Part shown: one piece after another, positions 16,845 through 27,100 of the stretch
How positions within the stretch are numbered: position 1 is the first letter of the stretch
Layout: every line of letters begins with the position of its first letter
Source of the DNA: Flavobacterium psychrophilum
Lineage (GTDB): Bacteria; Bacteroidota; Bacteroidia; Flavobacteriales; Flavobacteriaceae
Assembly: GCA_945860385.1 (NCBI GenBank)
Contig: CAMAQD010000023.1
Location: 1 to 56,687 of the forward strand
Direction: 5' to 3'
DNA length: 56,687 nucleotides
Translations under genes and position numbers: made by a program
The notes under the pieces: model-generated
What the model was told of the DNA's origin: nothing
Database searches by the model: none
Seen by the model: only the letters and a program-made list of their open reading frames with translations

Positions 16845-17849
16845 ATGAAGAAAAAATTGGAAGCCGACTTAATGAGCATCGCGCACCGGGTTTTGCAAAT
16901 GAAAAACAAATCCGACATCAATCAATTGTACAATGAAACGCAAAAATTGCTTGAAAAATTGTCTGTCTTGAGATTTGTCGAAGAACATTTTGAGGGAGCA
17001 AAACCCACTATTGGTCAAGCGGAAGTTGTGGCGAAAATGAAGCAATTTTTTGAAGAAAATCATTTGTCAGAGGTAAAGCCAGCAATGACAAAGTTGGAGG
17101 TAGTTGTTGAAGATATTGTTGAGGTAGAGGTTGCTGAGGTAGAGGTTGCTGAGGTAGAGGTTGCTGATGAAGAAGTTGCCGAAGAAGAAATAATTGAAGA
17201 AGAGGTGATTGACCAAGAAACTGACGAGGATGACATTGCAAATGAAGAAAGCGCTGCAGAAGTCGAAGTTGATTTTAATGAAATAGAACCCGACGAAGAA
17301 GGAGAAGAAGAAATTTTAGAAGAAGAAAAATTGGAATTGAACGAAGCTGAGTTTCAGCCTGCTTTCGAATTAGATAGTGAAGCACAAGAGGAAATAGAAG
17401 TTTCTAAAAAAGCTGAAGCTGTTCAAATTTCCTTTGATGACTTTTTTGGTGGAGATTATTCCGACACTCTTTTTGTCAAATTGGATAAAGAGACAGAAAC
17501 TGTTGAACCCCAAATTGATTTTGAACTTCCAAAAGTTAATAAAATTGAGGAAGATTATAAAGAAGAATTAATTTCTGAAAATAGTGAGCTAAAAACAGTT
17601 TCTTTAAATGAGAAATTGGCAAAAGGAATAAGCATTGATTTGAACGATAGAATTGCTTTTGTAAAACATCTTTTTGGCAACAGTGACGAAGATTACAACC
17701 GTGTTTTAAACCAGTTAATTACTTACGATAGTTTTGAGGAAGCCCAGAATTTTATCGAAGATATGGTAAAACCAGATTACAATAACTGGGAGGGGAAAGA
17801 GGATTATGCGCAACGGTTTGTCGAAATCATCGAGAAAAAATTCTCCTAA
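16845..17849 (+). CDS. Uncharacterised very acidic protein coupled to rsmI
   Basis: 334 residues, not recognised by function. Three parts are visible. The first is a basic helical N-terminus (1-75, MKKKLEADLMSIAHRVLQM). The second is a long Glu/Asp/Val-rich middle (about 80-180) that includes VEVAEVEVAE repeats from a 15-bp tandem repeat. The third is a conserved-looking C-terminus (about 258-334) with DLNDRIAFVKHLFGNSDEDY and MVKPDYNNWEGKEDYAQRF. There is no signal peptide or membrane helix, so it is cytoplasmic. Its TAA is followed immediately by the rsmI ATG, predicting translational coupling. The context suggests a ribosome-related or regulatory adaptor, but that is only inference. Confidence 0.8.
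   Translation: MKKKLEADLMSIAHRVLQMKNKSDINQLYNETQKLLEKLSVLRFVEEHFEGAKPTIGQAEVVAKMKQFFEENHLSEVKPAMTKLEVVVEDIVEVEVAEVEVAEVEVADEEVAEEEIIEEEVIDQETDEDDIANEESAAEVEVDFNEIEPDEEGEEEILEEEKLELNEAEFQPAFELDSEAQEEIEVSKKAEAVQISFDDFFGGDYSDTLFVKLDKETETVEPQIDFELPKVNKIEEDYKEELISENSELKTVSLNEKLAKGISIDLNDRIAFVKHLFGNSDEDYNRVLNQLITYDSFEEAQNFIEDMVKPDYNNWEGKEDYAQRFVEIIEKKFS
17121..17165 (+). repeat. Three tandem copies of a 15-bp unit
   Basis: GAGGTAGAGGTTGCT occurs three times without change inside the acidic gene, encoding EVEVA three times. The frame is kept on gain or loss of a unit, so length variation between strains is likely. Confidence 0.95.
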
Positions 17850-18554
17850 ATGGGTAAACTATTCATTGTTCCAACGCCCATTGGCAACCTCGAAGATATG
17901 ACTTTTCGAGCCATTCGAATTCTCAAAGAAGTCGATTTAATTCTTGCAGAAGACACCCGAACCAGCGGAAAATTATTGAAACATTTCGAAATTGGGACGC
18001 ATATGCACAGCCATCATATGCACAACGAACACAAAACAGTAGAGAATCTAATCTCCAGGTTGAAAGCCGGAGAAACTATCGCCTTGATTTCGGATGCGGG
18101 AACACCAGCGATTTCTGACCCCGGATTTTTACTCACACGGGCTTGTGTCGAAAATAAAATTGATGTAGAATGTTTGCCTGGCGCAACTGCTTTTGTGCCA
18201 GCTTTGGTCAATAGCGGTTTGCCAAACGACAAATTCGTTTTCGAAGGATTCTTGCCCGACAAAAAAGGAAGACAAACCCGATATTTGGCTCTCGCCGAAG
18301 AAACCCGCACGATGATTTTGTATGTTTCTCCACATAAATTAGTCAAAACATTAGCCGAATTTATTACCTTTTTTGGCGAAGACCGACAAATTTGCGTTTC
18401 ACGGGAATTATCTAAAATGCATGAAGAAAATGTTCGTGGAACGGTACGAGAAGTACTGACCCATTTTGAAAATAAACCGCCAAAAGGAGAAATTGTGGTT
18501 GTCGTTGGGGGAAAAATTATAATTAAGGAGAATAAAAGGAATTCAGAAGAATAA
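17850..18554 (+). CDS. rsmI: 16S rRNA (cytidine-1402 2'-O)-methyltransferase
   Basis: 234 residues. RsmI methylates the ribose of C1402 in the decoding centre of the 30S subunit. The tetrapyrrole-methylase fold signatures are PTPIGNLEDMTFRAI at the N-terminus, AEDTRTSGKLL, the SAM site SDAGTPAISDPG (about 74-85), and LPGATAFVPALVNSGLP. It is slightly shorter at the C-terminus than the E. coli protein, which has an additional domain. It follows the acidic gene without any gap. Confidence 0.96.
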   Translation: MGKLFIVPTPIGNLEDMTFRAIRILKEVDLILAEDTRTSGKLLKHFEIGTHMHSHHMHNEHKTVENLISRLKAGETIALISDAGTPAISDPGFLLTRACVENKIDVECLPGATAFVPALVNSGLPNDKFVFEGFLPDKKGRQTRYLALAEETRTMILYVSPHKLVKTLAEFITFFGEDRQICVSRELSKMHEENVRGTVREVLTHFENKPPKGEIVVVVGGKIIIKENKRNSEE

Positions 18555-18728
18555 ATAAATAATTGGTCCAATGAATTGTACCAAATTATTGCCTATCTAC
18601 ATTTAAAATTGATTCAATTTTAGAGGTAAAAAACAATAAAGAAATCCCAATAATTTCATTTAATTTGACTATATTTGAGTTAGTTATAACTACAAAACCA
18701 TTTTTTATAGAATTAAAAAAAATTCAAA

Positions 18729-19208
18729 ATGGAAAATACAAAATTCGCCGTTACAGATGATTTATTAGCAACACGCTCGCAACGTTTTTTGAATTGCATT
18801 CTCGATTTGTTGATTGTCCATATTCTTATGGCCAGTATTGGAACAACTATTATCATCATTGGGGATGTTCTCAATAATTACGAATTGTCCAATTGGATAG
18901 AATCAACTACAACTCTAGAAAAATTACTTTTTTGGTCGGTAATATTGTTTTTATACTACTTCTTAACCGAGACCTATTTTTCAAGGACTTTAGCCAAATA
19001 TTTTACCAAAACAATCGTGGTGACAAAAGATGGTTCGAGGCCAAATAAAAGAACAATAAGCATTCGAACAATGTCTCGATTCATTCCTCTTGAGGCACTT
19101 ACTTTTTTAGGGACTAATGTAAGGGGATTGCACGATTTATTTTCGGATACCTATGTCGTGGGAAAACACGAGTTCAATCATAAAAAAGGAATAGTTGCAT
19201 TTCCTTGA
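18729..19208 (+). CDS. RDD family membrane protein
   Basis: 159 residues, with the RDD-domain pattern: R-F-x-N-x-I-L-D in the first helix (SQRFLNCILDLLIVHI, about 18-33), a second helix at about 67-83, and a third part with MSRFIPLEALTFLG ending in GLHDLFSDTYVV. RDD proteins are small inner-membrane proteins; a few are proposed ion exchangers, but the role of this one is not known. It lies between rsmI and dgt with no shared function visible. Confidence 0.85.
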   Translation: MENTKFAVTDDLLATRSQRFLNCILDLLIVHILMASIGTTIIIIGDVLNNYELSNWIESTTTLEKLLFWSVILFLYYFLTETYFSRTLAKYFTKTIVVTKDGSRPNKRTISIRTMSRFIPLEALTFLGTNVRGLHDLFSDTYVVGKHEFNHKKGIVAFP

Positions 19209-19303
19209 CTAAACCACAAAAATAGATTCAGCCGTCATTTTGATGGCTGTTTTCGTTTAATACAACTCCTTTTTATTATATTCGCTACATCTAAAACCGC
19301 ACA

Positions 19304-20650
19304 ATGAACTGGGAACAACTCTTATCACTAAAACGTCAAGGCGACACGAGCAAAAGATTACGAATAGAGCAAGACGACACGCGTTTAGGCTTCGAAGTAG
19401 ATTATGATCGAATTATATTCTCCTCAGCTTTCAGAAGTTTACAAGATAAAACACAAGTTATTCCGCTTTCGAAAACTGATTTTGTGCATACTCGATTGAC
19501 GCATAGTTTAGAAGTTTCGGTTGTGGGTCGTTCCATCGGGCGATTGGTTGGTAAAAAAATTATCGAAAAATATCCACATCTTGCAGCAATTCATGGTTTT
19601 AAAGCTAATGATTTTGGAGCAATTGTGGCTGCCGCATCTTTGGCACACGACATTGGAAATCCGCCTTTTGGTCATTCTGGAGAAAAAGCTATTGGCGAAT
19701 ATTTTTCCATTGGAAAAGGACAACAATACAAAGACCAACTTTCGGATAAAGAATGGCAGGATTTAATCGATTTTGAAGGCAATGCCAATGGATTTTCGGT
19801 TCTTACGGCAAGTCGTCCCGGAATTGAAGGAGGTTTGCGAATTTCGTTTGCAACTCTTGGCGCATTTATGAAATATCCAAAGGAAAGTTTACCCAAAAAG
19901 CCAACACAAAATATTGCTGACAAAAAATACGGATTCTTTCAATCAGACAGTCAATTTTTCCAAGAAGTAGCTTCTGAATTGGGGATGATTCCAAACAAAG
20001 ATGGAAACGACATTGGTTTCGAAAGACATCCTTTAGCCTATTTAGTAGAAGCCGCAGACGATATTTGTTACACCATAATCGATTTTGAAGATGGAATAAA
20101 TTTAGGTTTGGTTTCAGAGGATTTTGCTTTGGAATATTTAATAAAATTAGTTAAAGACAGTATAGATTCTTCTAAATACAATACTTTAACAACTAAAGAA
20201 GATCGAATAAGTTATTTGCGTGCTTTGGCAATTGGAAGTCTAATAAATGATGCAGTAAAAGTTTTTATCGAAAACGAAGAAGCGATTTTGGATGGAAGAT
20301 TTCCGTATGCGTTGACAGACAAAAGCAAGTATAAAGTTCAAATGGACGACATCATCAAGTTGAGCGTCAAAAACATTTATCAAAGCCGAGAAGTCATCGA
20401 AAAAGAAATTGTGGGTTATCAAATTATACAAACTTTATTGGATAAATTCATCACGGCTTTCAATAATAAATTTGATGGTAATTCGTCTAATTACGACAAA
20501 TTATTGTTGAAAATGTTACCCGAAAAATTCTTGGAAGAAAAAGAAGATTTATACAAAAGGCTTTTGCACATTTGCCATTACGTTTCCCTTTTGACCGATG
20601 GAAATGCCTTGGAATTATACGAAACCATCAATGGTAGAAAAACAAACTAA
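19304..20650 (+). CDS. dgt: dGTP triphosphohydrolase
   Basis: 448 residues, HD superfamily. It hydrolyses dGTP (or several dNTPs) to the nucleoside and triphosphate, affecting dNTP balance. The metal motif is visible as H in RLTHSLEVS and HD in AHDIGNPPFGHSGE (about 112-125), with the later D in LVEAADDICYTIIDFEDG. The start MNWEQLLSLKRQGD is typical of the Bacteroidota family. Its stop is only 3 bases from the end of the convergent DUF3078 gene, with no terminator between. Confidence 0.95.
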   Translation: MNWEQLLSLKRQGDTSKRLRIEQDDTRLGFEVDYDRIIFSSAFRSLQDKTQVIPLSKTDFVHTRLTHSLEVSVVGRSIGRLVGKKIIEKYPHLAAIHGFKANDFGAIVAAASLAHDIGNPPFGHSGEKAIGEYFSIGKGQQYKDQLSDKEWQDLIDFEGNANGFSVLTASRPGIEGGLRISFATLGAFMKYPKESLPKKPTQNIADKKYGFFQSDSQFFQEVASELGMIPNKDGNDIGFERHPLAYLVEAADDICYTIIDFEDGINLGLVSEDFALEYLIKLVKDSIDSSKYNTLTTKEDRISYLRALAIGSLINDAVKVFIENEEAILDGRFPYALTDKSKYKVQMDDIIKLSVKNIYQSREVIEKEIVGYQIIQTLLDKFITAFNNKFDGNSSNYDKLLLKMLPEKFLEEKEDLYKRLLHICHYVSLLTDGNALELYETINGRKTN

Positions 20651-20653
20651 TTT

Positions 20654-21688
20654 TTAAAAAACATAAACCATACCAACTCCAAGCGATTGTCTTAATTGCA
20701 ATGTTGGACCGCCTGCAACTTTAATACCATCAATTTCTTCGTAGGTTTTAACATCATCGTCATAAATTGCGTGTGTTCCAATATTTGCACTCACATATCG
20801 GTTCACAATTAAATCGAATTGCAATTTCCATTCCACATCAATATTTCCGAAATTATTAATATAATCCGAGTAAAGACTCAATCGGTTTTCCATAGTAATG
20901 TTTTTCCAAACTTCTTTTTTATAGTAGTTGGTCACTAAAAAGCCGATTTCAGTTTTTGATAATTTGCCTTCAGAAATTATATTGCCTTTTGAGTCATAAG
21001 TTGCCTTAGTTACTCCAAAAGCTCCTTTATCGGCCAAAGTTTGATCCAAAACCAAAGTATTTTTCATTGTTAGTGGTGAAATATAAACATCAAATTTCTT
21101 TTCCTTGTCGAAATAGTCGGCACCTGCTCCTAAGAAAGTATAAGCTGGCGCAAATGGTTTAGAAATAGGGGAACTGGTATCCGGGTATTTATATCCATTA
21201 GTAAATTGAGTGTTAAAATTAATTTTACAGGTATAGTACCAATTCGACAGAGGATCTTTTCTGTAGCCAAAAGTGGAATTAAATCGGAATTCATCATCCG
21301 ACTTTCTAATGGTTAGACCATCTTGTTTATTAATTCCGTATCGAACGATTAATTCATTAACCCATTTGCTGTTTTCTGTTGTGTAGGTTCTGATGAAGTT
21401 TCCTTTTAATAGGCCTGAAATGGAGCTAACTCCACCAGCATTCCAATTTACAAATGCAATTTCGTTGAGGTCAAAACCAACCGTGTTCTTACTATGCCAA
21501 GCCGAAACAGGAAATATTGGTAAAGGAAGACCTGTTTTTATTTTTCTGGTTGCTGTTATTGTTGCTGTTGCAACTACTGTTATAGGTTTTATTTCGACAA
21601 CTACTGACGTTGCTATAGAATCTTGTGAATAACTATTTATACTAATTGTGATTAAAAACAGGATTAAGAAGTTGTGAAGTAATTTCAT
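20654..21688 (-). CDS. DUF3078 outer-membrane-type protein
   Basis: 344 residues. A signal peptide (1-21, ending SYS before QD) is followed by beta-rich sequence with alternating aromatic residues and family-like segments VGFDLNEIAFVNWNAGG and GLTIRKSDDEFRFNSTFGYR. It ends QSLGVGMVYVF, a terminal Phe that suits an outer-membrane barrel. DUF3078 is confined to Bacteroidota and has no assigned function. It follows dxs on the same strand after 39 bases and is probably co-transcribed. Confidence 0.85.
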   Translation of the reverse strand: MKLLHNFLILFLITISINSYSQDSIATSVVVEIKPITVVATATITATRKIKTGLPLPIFPVSAWHSKNTVGFDLNEIAFVNWNAGGVSSISGLLKGNFIRTYTTENSKWVNELIVRYGINKQDGLTIRKSDDEFRFNSTFGYRKDPLSNWYYTCKINFNTQFTNGYKYPDTSSPISKPFAPAYTFLGAGADYFDKEKKFDVYISPLTMKNTLVLDQTLADKGAFGVTKATYDSKGNIISEGKLSKTEIGFLVTNYYKKEVWKNITMENRLSLYSDYINNFGNIDVEWKLQFDLIVNRYVSANIGTHAIYDDDVKTYEEIDGIKVAGGPTLQLRQSLGVGMVYVF

Positions 21689-21727
21689 TATAATTTATTA
21701 TGTTTGAAATGGCAAAAATAATTAATT

Positions 21728-23497
21728 TCAATAACTTGAAAAAAGAGTCGACAAGCTATTAACGTCAATTTTGCAATATTGTTGTAATTCTTCAACTGTT
21801 CCCTGTTCAATAAATTCATCTGGAATTCCAAGAATTTTTATGTTTGACATATAATTATTTTGTGCGGAAAATTGAAGAATGGCGCTTCCAAAACCACCTT
21901 TTATCACACCATTTTCTATCGTTATTATGGTTTTAAAATCCTTGAAAATGCTGTGTAATAATTTCTCGTCCAATGGTTTTACAAAAGAAAAATCATAGTG
22001 TGCAAAATTTTCTGGATGATTCATTTCGGCTAAAGCCAAAGTTACGTTATTGCCAATGGTTCCGTTGGATAAAATGGCCACTTTTGTACCTTTTTTGAGA
22101 CAATTTGCTTTGCCAATTTCGATTTTTTCATACGGTTTTTGCCAATCTACAATTTGTCCACGACCTCTCGGATAGCGAATCGCAATAGGATGATTTAAAC
22201 CCAATTGTGCGGTGAATAAAATGTTTCGCAATGCAATTTCATTCAGCGGCGAATACACAATCATATTGGGAATACAGCGTAAATACGCTAAATCAAAAAC
22301 GCCATGATGAGTTGCGCCGTCTTCGCCAACTAATCCCGCTCTGTCCAAACAAAAAATTACGGGTAAATTTTGTAAAGCCACGTCGTGAATGACTTGATCG
22401 TAGGCTCGTTGTAAAAATGTCGAATAAATATTGCAAAAAACTATCATTCCTTGAGTTGCCATTCCAGCTGAAAGTGTCACTGCGTGTTGTTCGGCTATTC
22501 CTACGTCAAAAGCACGTTTTGGAAAAGCGTCCATCATAAATTTCAACGAACTTCCCGATGGCATTGCCGGTGTGATTCCAACAATTTTTTCATTGGCTTT
22601 AGCCAAATCTAAAAGCGTTAATCCAAAAACATCCTGGTATTTTGGAGGTAGATTCTCTTCAGATTTTAATGGAATTTCTCCAGTAATTTTATCGAATTTT
22701 CCTGGAGCGTGGTATTTTACTTGGTCATCTTCGGCTTGTTGTAAACCTTTTCCTTTTGTTGTAATGATATGAAGAAACTTTGGTCCTTTTATTTTTTGTA
22801 ATCGTTTTAATTCTTTGATAACTGCAAAAATATCATGTCCGTCAATTGGTCCTGAATAATCAAAATTCAGGGATTTAATCATATTATTTTTTTTTGGATT
22901 TTTTCCTTCTTTCACAGCAGTGAGATAGTTTTTCAAAGCACCAACACTTGGGTCAATTCCGATGGCGTTGTCGTTGAGAATGACCAATAAATTAGCATCG
23001 GTAACTCCTGCGTGATTCAAACCTTCGAATGCCATTCCAGATGCAATCGAAGCATCGCCAATTACGGCAATATGATGTTTGTCGAAATCGCCTTTCAAAT
23101 TAGACGCAATCGCCATTCCTAAAGCCGCCGAAATAGAAGTGGAAGAATGCCCCACACCAAAAGCATCGTAAATACTTTCGCTTCTTTTTGGAAATCCGGA
23201 AATGCCATTTAGTTGTCTATTGGTATGAAAATTTTCTCTTCTTTCGGTTAAAATTTTATGTCCATAAGCTTGATGTCCCACGTCCCAAATTAATAAATCT
23301 TCTGGTGTTTTAAAAACATAATGCAACGCAATCGTGAGTTCAACAACACCAAGGCTGGCGCCCAAATGTCCTTCTTTTACGGAAACAATATCAATGATAA
23401 AATCACGCAATTCCTGCGCCACTTGAGGAAGTTGGGCTTCGTCGAGTTGGCGTAAATCGGTTGGATTGGTAATGTATTGAAGTAAATTCTCAGTCAT
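21728..23497 (-). CDS. dxs: 1-deoxy-D-xylulose-5-phosphate synthase
   Basis: 589 residues, a little shorter than E. coli Dxs (620). A thiamine-diphosphate enzyme that makes DXP from pyruvate and glyceraldehyde-3-phosphate. The ThDP motif GDASIASGMAFEGLNHAG to NDNAIGID, the DVGIAEQHAVTLSAGMA acid/His segment and LDRAGLVGEDGATHHG are all present. DXP feeds isoprenoids by the MEP route, but also vitamin B6 and thiamine. With mevalonate genes at 43798-45831 and pdxA at 1264, a B6/thiamine role may be the main one here. Its -7 box ends four bases before the ATG. Confidence 0.96.
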   Translation of the reverse strand: MTENLLQYITNPTDLRQLDEAQLPQVAQELRDFIIDIVSVKEGHLGASLGVVELTIALHYVFKTPEDLLIWDVGHQAYGHKILTERRENFHTNRQLNGISGFPKRSESIYDAFGVGHSSTSISAALGMAIASNLKGDFDKHHIAVIGDASIASGMAFEGLNHAGVTDANLLVILNDNAIGIDPSVGALKNYLTAVKEGKNPKKNNMIKSLNFDYSGPIDGHDIFAVIKELKRLQKIKGPKFLHIITTKGKGLQQAEDDQVKYHAPGKFDKITGEIPLKSEENLPPKYQDVFGLTLLDLAKANEKIVGITPAMPSGSSLKFMMDAFPKRAFDVGIAEQHAVTLSAGMATQGMIVFCNIYSTFLQRAYDQVIHDVALQNLPVIFCLDRAGLVGEDGATHHGVFDLAYLRCIPNMIVYSPLNEIALRNILFTAQLGLNHPIAIRYPRGRGQIVDWQKPYEKIEIGKANCLKKGTKVAILSNGTIGNNVTLALAEMNHPENFAHYDFSFVKPLDEKLLHSIFKDFKTIITIENGVIKGGFGSAILQFSAQNNYMSNIKILGIPDEFIEQGTVEELQQYCKIDVNSLSTLFSSY

Positions 23498-23501
23498 AAA
23501 G

Positions 23502-23509
23502 CAAATGTA
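23502..23509 (-). promoter_or_regulatory. -7 box of dxs, four bases before its ATG
   Basis: TACATTTG on the minus strand ends four bases from the dxs start codon, predicting a leaderless or nearly leaderless transcript. Confidence 0.6.
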
Positions 23510-23522
23510 CGAATTGAATTCT

Positions 23523-23530
23523 TATTTTTG
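23523..23530 (+). promoter_or_regulatory. -7 box of tadA, five bases before its ATG
   Basis: TATTTTTG ends five bases before the ATG at 23536. It diverges from the dxs box 13 bases away in a 38-base intergenic gap. Confidence 0.6.
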
Positions 23531-23535
23531 TAACT

Positions 23536-23979
23536 ATGATAAACCCTTTCACCGACGAATATTTTATGAAGAAAGCCTTGCAAGAGGCGCAAATCGCTTT
23601 TGAAAAAGACGAAATTCCTGTTGGTGCCCTAATTGTAATCGACAATAAAGTCATTGCACGAGGTCATAATCTTACCGAAATGCTTGTTGATGTTACCGCT
23701 CACGCCGAAATGCAGGCCATCACTGCAGCTGCCAATTTCTTGGGAGGAAAATATTTAACAGGCTGCACACTTTATGTCACTTTGGAACCTTGCCAAATGT
23801 GCGCTGGAGCTTTGTATTGGAGCCAGATTTCAAAAATTGTTTTTGGAGCCAGCGATGAAAATCGTGGTTTCGAGAAAATGGGAACGCAATTGCATCCAAA
23901 GACTACCGTTGTTCGTGGTGTTTTAGCGAATGAAGCTTCTGATTTGATGAAGCAGTTTTTTGCTAAAAAAAGGAAATAA
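23536..23979 (+). CDS. tadA: tRNA-specific adenosine deaminase
   Basis: 147 residues. It converts A34 to inosine in tRNA-Arg(ACG). The zinc-deaminase motifs are intact: H56-A-E58 (HAEMQAI) and PC86QMC89, with the family start MKKALQEAQIAFEKDEIPVGA just inside. The ATG at 23536 is followed by INPFTDEYFMKKAL. An alternative ATG at residue 11 would also fit, but the position of the promoter allows the first. Confidence 0.94.
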   Translation: MINPFTDEYFMKKALQEAQIAFEKDEIPVGALIVIDNKVIARGHNLTEMLVDVTAHAEMQAITAAANFLGGKYLTGCTLYVTLEPCQMCAGALYWSQISKIVFGASDENRGFEKMGTQLHPKTTVVRGVLANEASDLMKQFFAKKRK

Positions 23980-24174
23980 ATCTATTGGATTAAGGTTTTA
24001 TTTCTCTAAGTTTTTCACTTCCAAAAAATATTTCACCCACAAGGAATTTTCTTCTTAAAACATTAAAATAATCCTTTACATTTACTACAATATAATGCGT
24101 GATTTTGCAGTTATGGCTTAAACTGCGCAATGTTGCTGTAATTATAATTTGTAACCCCTTAACTCTTTCTAAAA

Positions 24175-27100
24175 GTGAAAACAAAAGGATTAATTTACGT
24201 GTTTAGTGTGTTTTTTTTGTTTCAAGCGTGTGGTAAGAAATCAGCCGCCGATTTTAATTCCGATTTTTCATTATTCAAAGAGTATATTGTAAGTTTTACT
24301 GGCGGAATTGTCTCGGCTCAATCCGACATTCGCGTGGTTTTAGCTTTCGATAACAATTGGAAAGTCAATCAGGTTCTGGACGATGATTTGTTTGATATTT
24401 CTCCAAGTGTGAATGGAAAAGTGATCGCACTTTCAAATAATACAATCGCTTTTATTCCCGAAAAAAAGTTAGAATCGGGTACCGAATATCAGGTGACTTT
24501 GCATTTGGATAAATTAAATCCAAAGATTGCAGAAAAAGACAAGGAACTTACTAATTTCAATTTTACAATAAAAACCATCAAACAGGATTTTGTTGTGAAC
24601 ATACTTGACCTTCAATCCTACAGCAAAGAATATCAGTATTTGAATTGTGTGCTGAAAACAGCGGACATTATCGATTTTGAAATCGCTAAAAAATTAATAG
24701 AAGCACAACATAACGGGAATGATTTGAAAATTATTTTCGAAAAATCGAACGCAGTTGGCAAAGAGTTTAAATTTAGAATTGACAGTATTCAGCGATTGGA
24801 TTCTAAAAGTAAGCTCGAAATTGCATACGATGGAAACGATTATGATATCAATCAAAAAGGAACAATTGATTTCCCAATTATGGCTTTGAATGAGTTCAAA
24901 GTCATTAAAACCGAAATGCAGGAAGGAAACAATCAATCGTTATCCATTAATTTTTCGGAACCATTGGAAAAAGGTCAGGATTTTAAAGGATTGGTTGCGA
25001 TTCAAAACACTAGTAATTTGAAATTTTCGACTCAGGGAAATGTCTTGAAGGTCTATTTTGATAATGACAAAGCTGTTGAAAAACTAGTTGAAGTTGCTCC
25101 AGAACCCGTTGCAATTGCAGTTGCTTCTGATACTACGGCTGTAGCAGTCGATACAGCTTCGGTTGAAGAACCCGAAGAAGTTGCCGTTGTTGAGCAAGAA
25201 CCAGCAGTTATTTTTTCGCAAAAGCTCTCGGGAGAATTATTATTGGAAGTTTTCCAAGGGATAGAAAGCGAATACGGTAAAAAGTTAAATGAAAATTTCT
25301 CTGAAAAGATTTCATTTGACGAAATAAAACCCAACGTTCGTTTCATTAAAAATGGAACGATTCTGCCAAGTTCGAGTAATCTAAAACTCAATTTTGAAGC
25401 CGTAAATCTTCGTGCTGTTGATGTAAAAGTGTATAAAATTTACAAAAATAACATTCTTCAATTTCTTCAGGATAATGAATTGAACGGTACTCGAAACTTA
25501 AAAAGAGTGGGACAGCCTGTTGCAAAATCAACGCTTTATCTGAATGAAAATAAGTTGGTCAATACCAGCAAATGGAACACTTTTGCATTGGATTTGTCCA
25601 AAATTATAACACCAGAACCAGGAGCTATTTACAGAGTAGAGTTCTCTTATAAAAAAGCGTATTCTTTATATAAATGCGAAAATTCAGAGGTGGATGAAAG
25701 CGAAAATGAGGAAGAAGAAGTTGATGAAAATGATGTGAATTATAGTGGAAATTCCTATGATGATTACTATTATGACGATTATGAATGGAGACAAAGTCAA
25801 GATCCGTGTTCGAGTTCGTATTATTACAATGCCAAGATTGGAACAAATATCTTGGCTTCGGATGTTGGTGTTATTGCCAAACGAGGAGAAAACAAATCGT
25901 ATCTATTTGCCGTAAATAACATTATTACTACTGAACCAATTGCAAATGCAAGAGTAGATTTGTACAGTTTTCAACAACAAAAATTGACTACGGGAACAAC
26001 AAGTAGTGAAGGAATTGCCAGTTTTCAGTTGAACACCTTTGCCTATTTTGCGATTGTCACTTCTGGGACTCAATCGACCTATGTGCGTCTTGACGATGGA
26101 AATTCATTGTCGGTAAGTAATTTTAATGTGGCAGGCGAAACCTTGCAAAAAGGGCTCAAAGGCTTTATCTATGGCGAACGTGGGGTTTGGCGACCTGGTG
26201 ATAATTTGTATTTGTCTTTTATTTTGAATGATGCTTCGAATAAAATTCCGTTGGGACATCCCATAAAGTTCAGATTGAGCAATCCTAACGGAAAAGTAAC
26301 GTATCAAACGGTTCAAAAATCGAATGAGTGGAATCATTATGCTTTTACTGTCCCAACAGAAGGTGATGCGCCAACCGGAAATTGGGAAGCGATGGTCAGT
26401 GTTGGTGGTGCTAAGTTTTATAAAAGCATCAAAATTGAAACCATCAAGCCCAATCGTTTAAAAATTAAAAACACTTTCAAAAGAGCGGTGCTTTCATCTT
26501 CTTATCCAAACACGAGTAATCTTGAAGTAACTTGGCTTCACGGAGCTGTGGCCAAAAATTTGAATGTAGAAATGCAAGCCAAATTTTCGCAACAAGCCAC
26601 GACTTTCAAAAATTATGAAAAGTATGTTTTTGATGATTTGGTTCGGAAATTCAACACTGAAGAAATCAATATTTTCTCTGGAAAATTAGATTCCAATGGA
26701 AAAGCCAATGTAGATATAAACCCAAAAATTCAAGGACAAGCACCTGGAATGTTGAAAGCCGCATTTATCACCAAAGTCTATGAAGAAGGCGGCGATTTTA
26801 GTACAGATGTTATTGCAACGACTTATTCTCCGTATAACATTTATGTGGGTTTGAAATCGCCAGAACCTAACAAATATGGAATGCTGGAAACTCGAAAAGT
26901 AAATCAATTTGACATTGTTACGGTTGATGAAAACGGCAGACCAAAGTCAGTTAAAAATCTGGAAGTAAAAGTATACAAAGTAGAATGGCGTTGGTGGTGG
27001 GATGCTTCAAGCGATAATTTATCGAATTATAATGCAGATAATTCGACGACTTCGTATAAAACTTTTAGAATAAATACCGATGCTAGCGGAAAAGGGAATG

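Noticed and set aside
17008..17241. Minus-strand Gln/Pro/Leu-rich frame
   Set aside because: It is a shadow of the plus-strand 15-bp repeat in the acidic protein.
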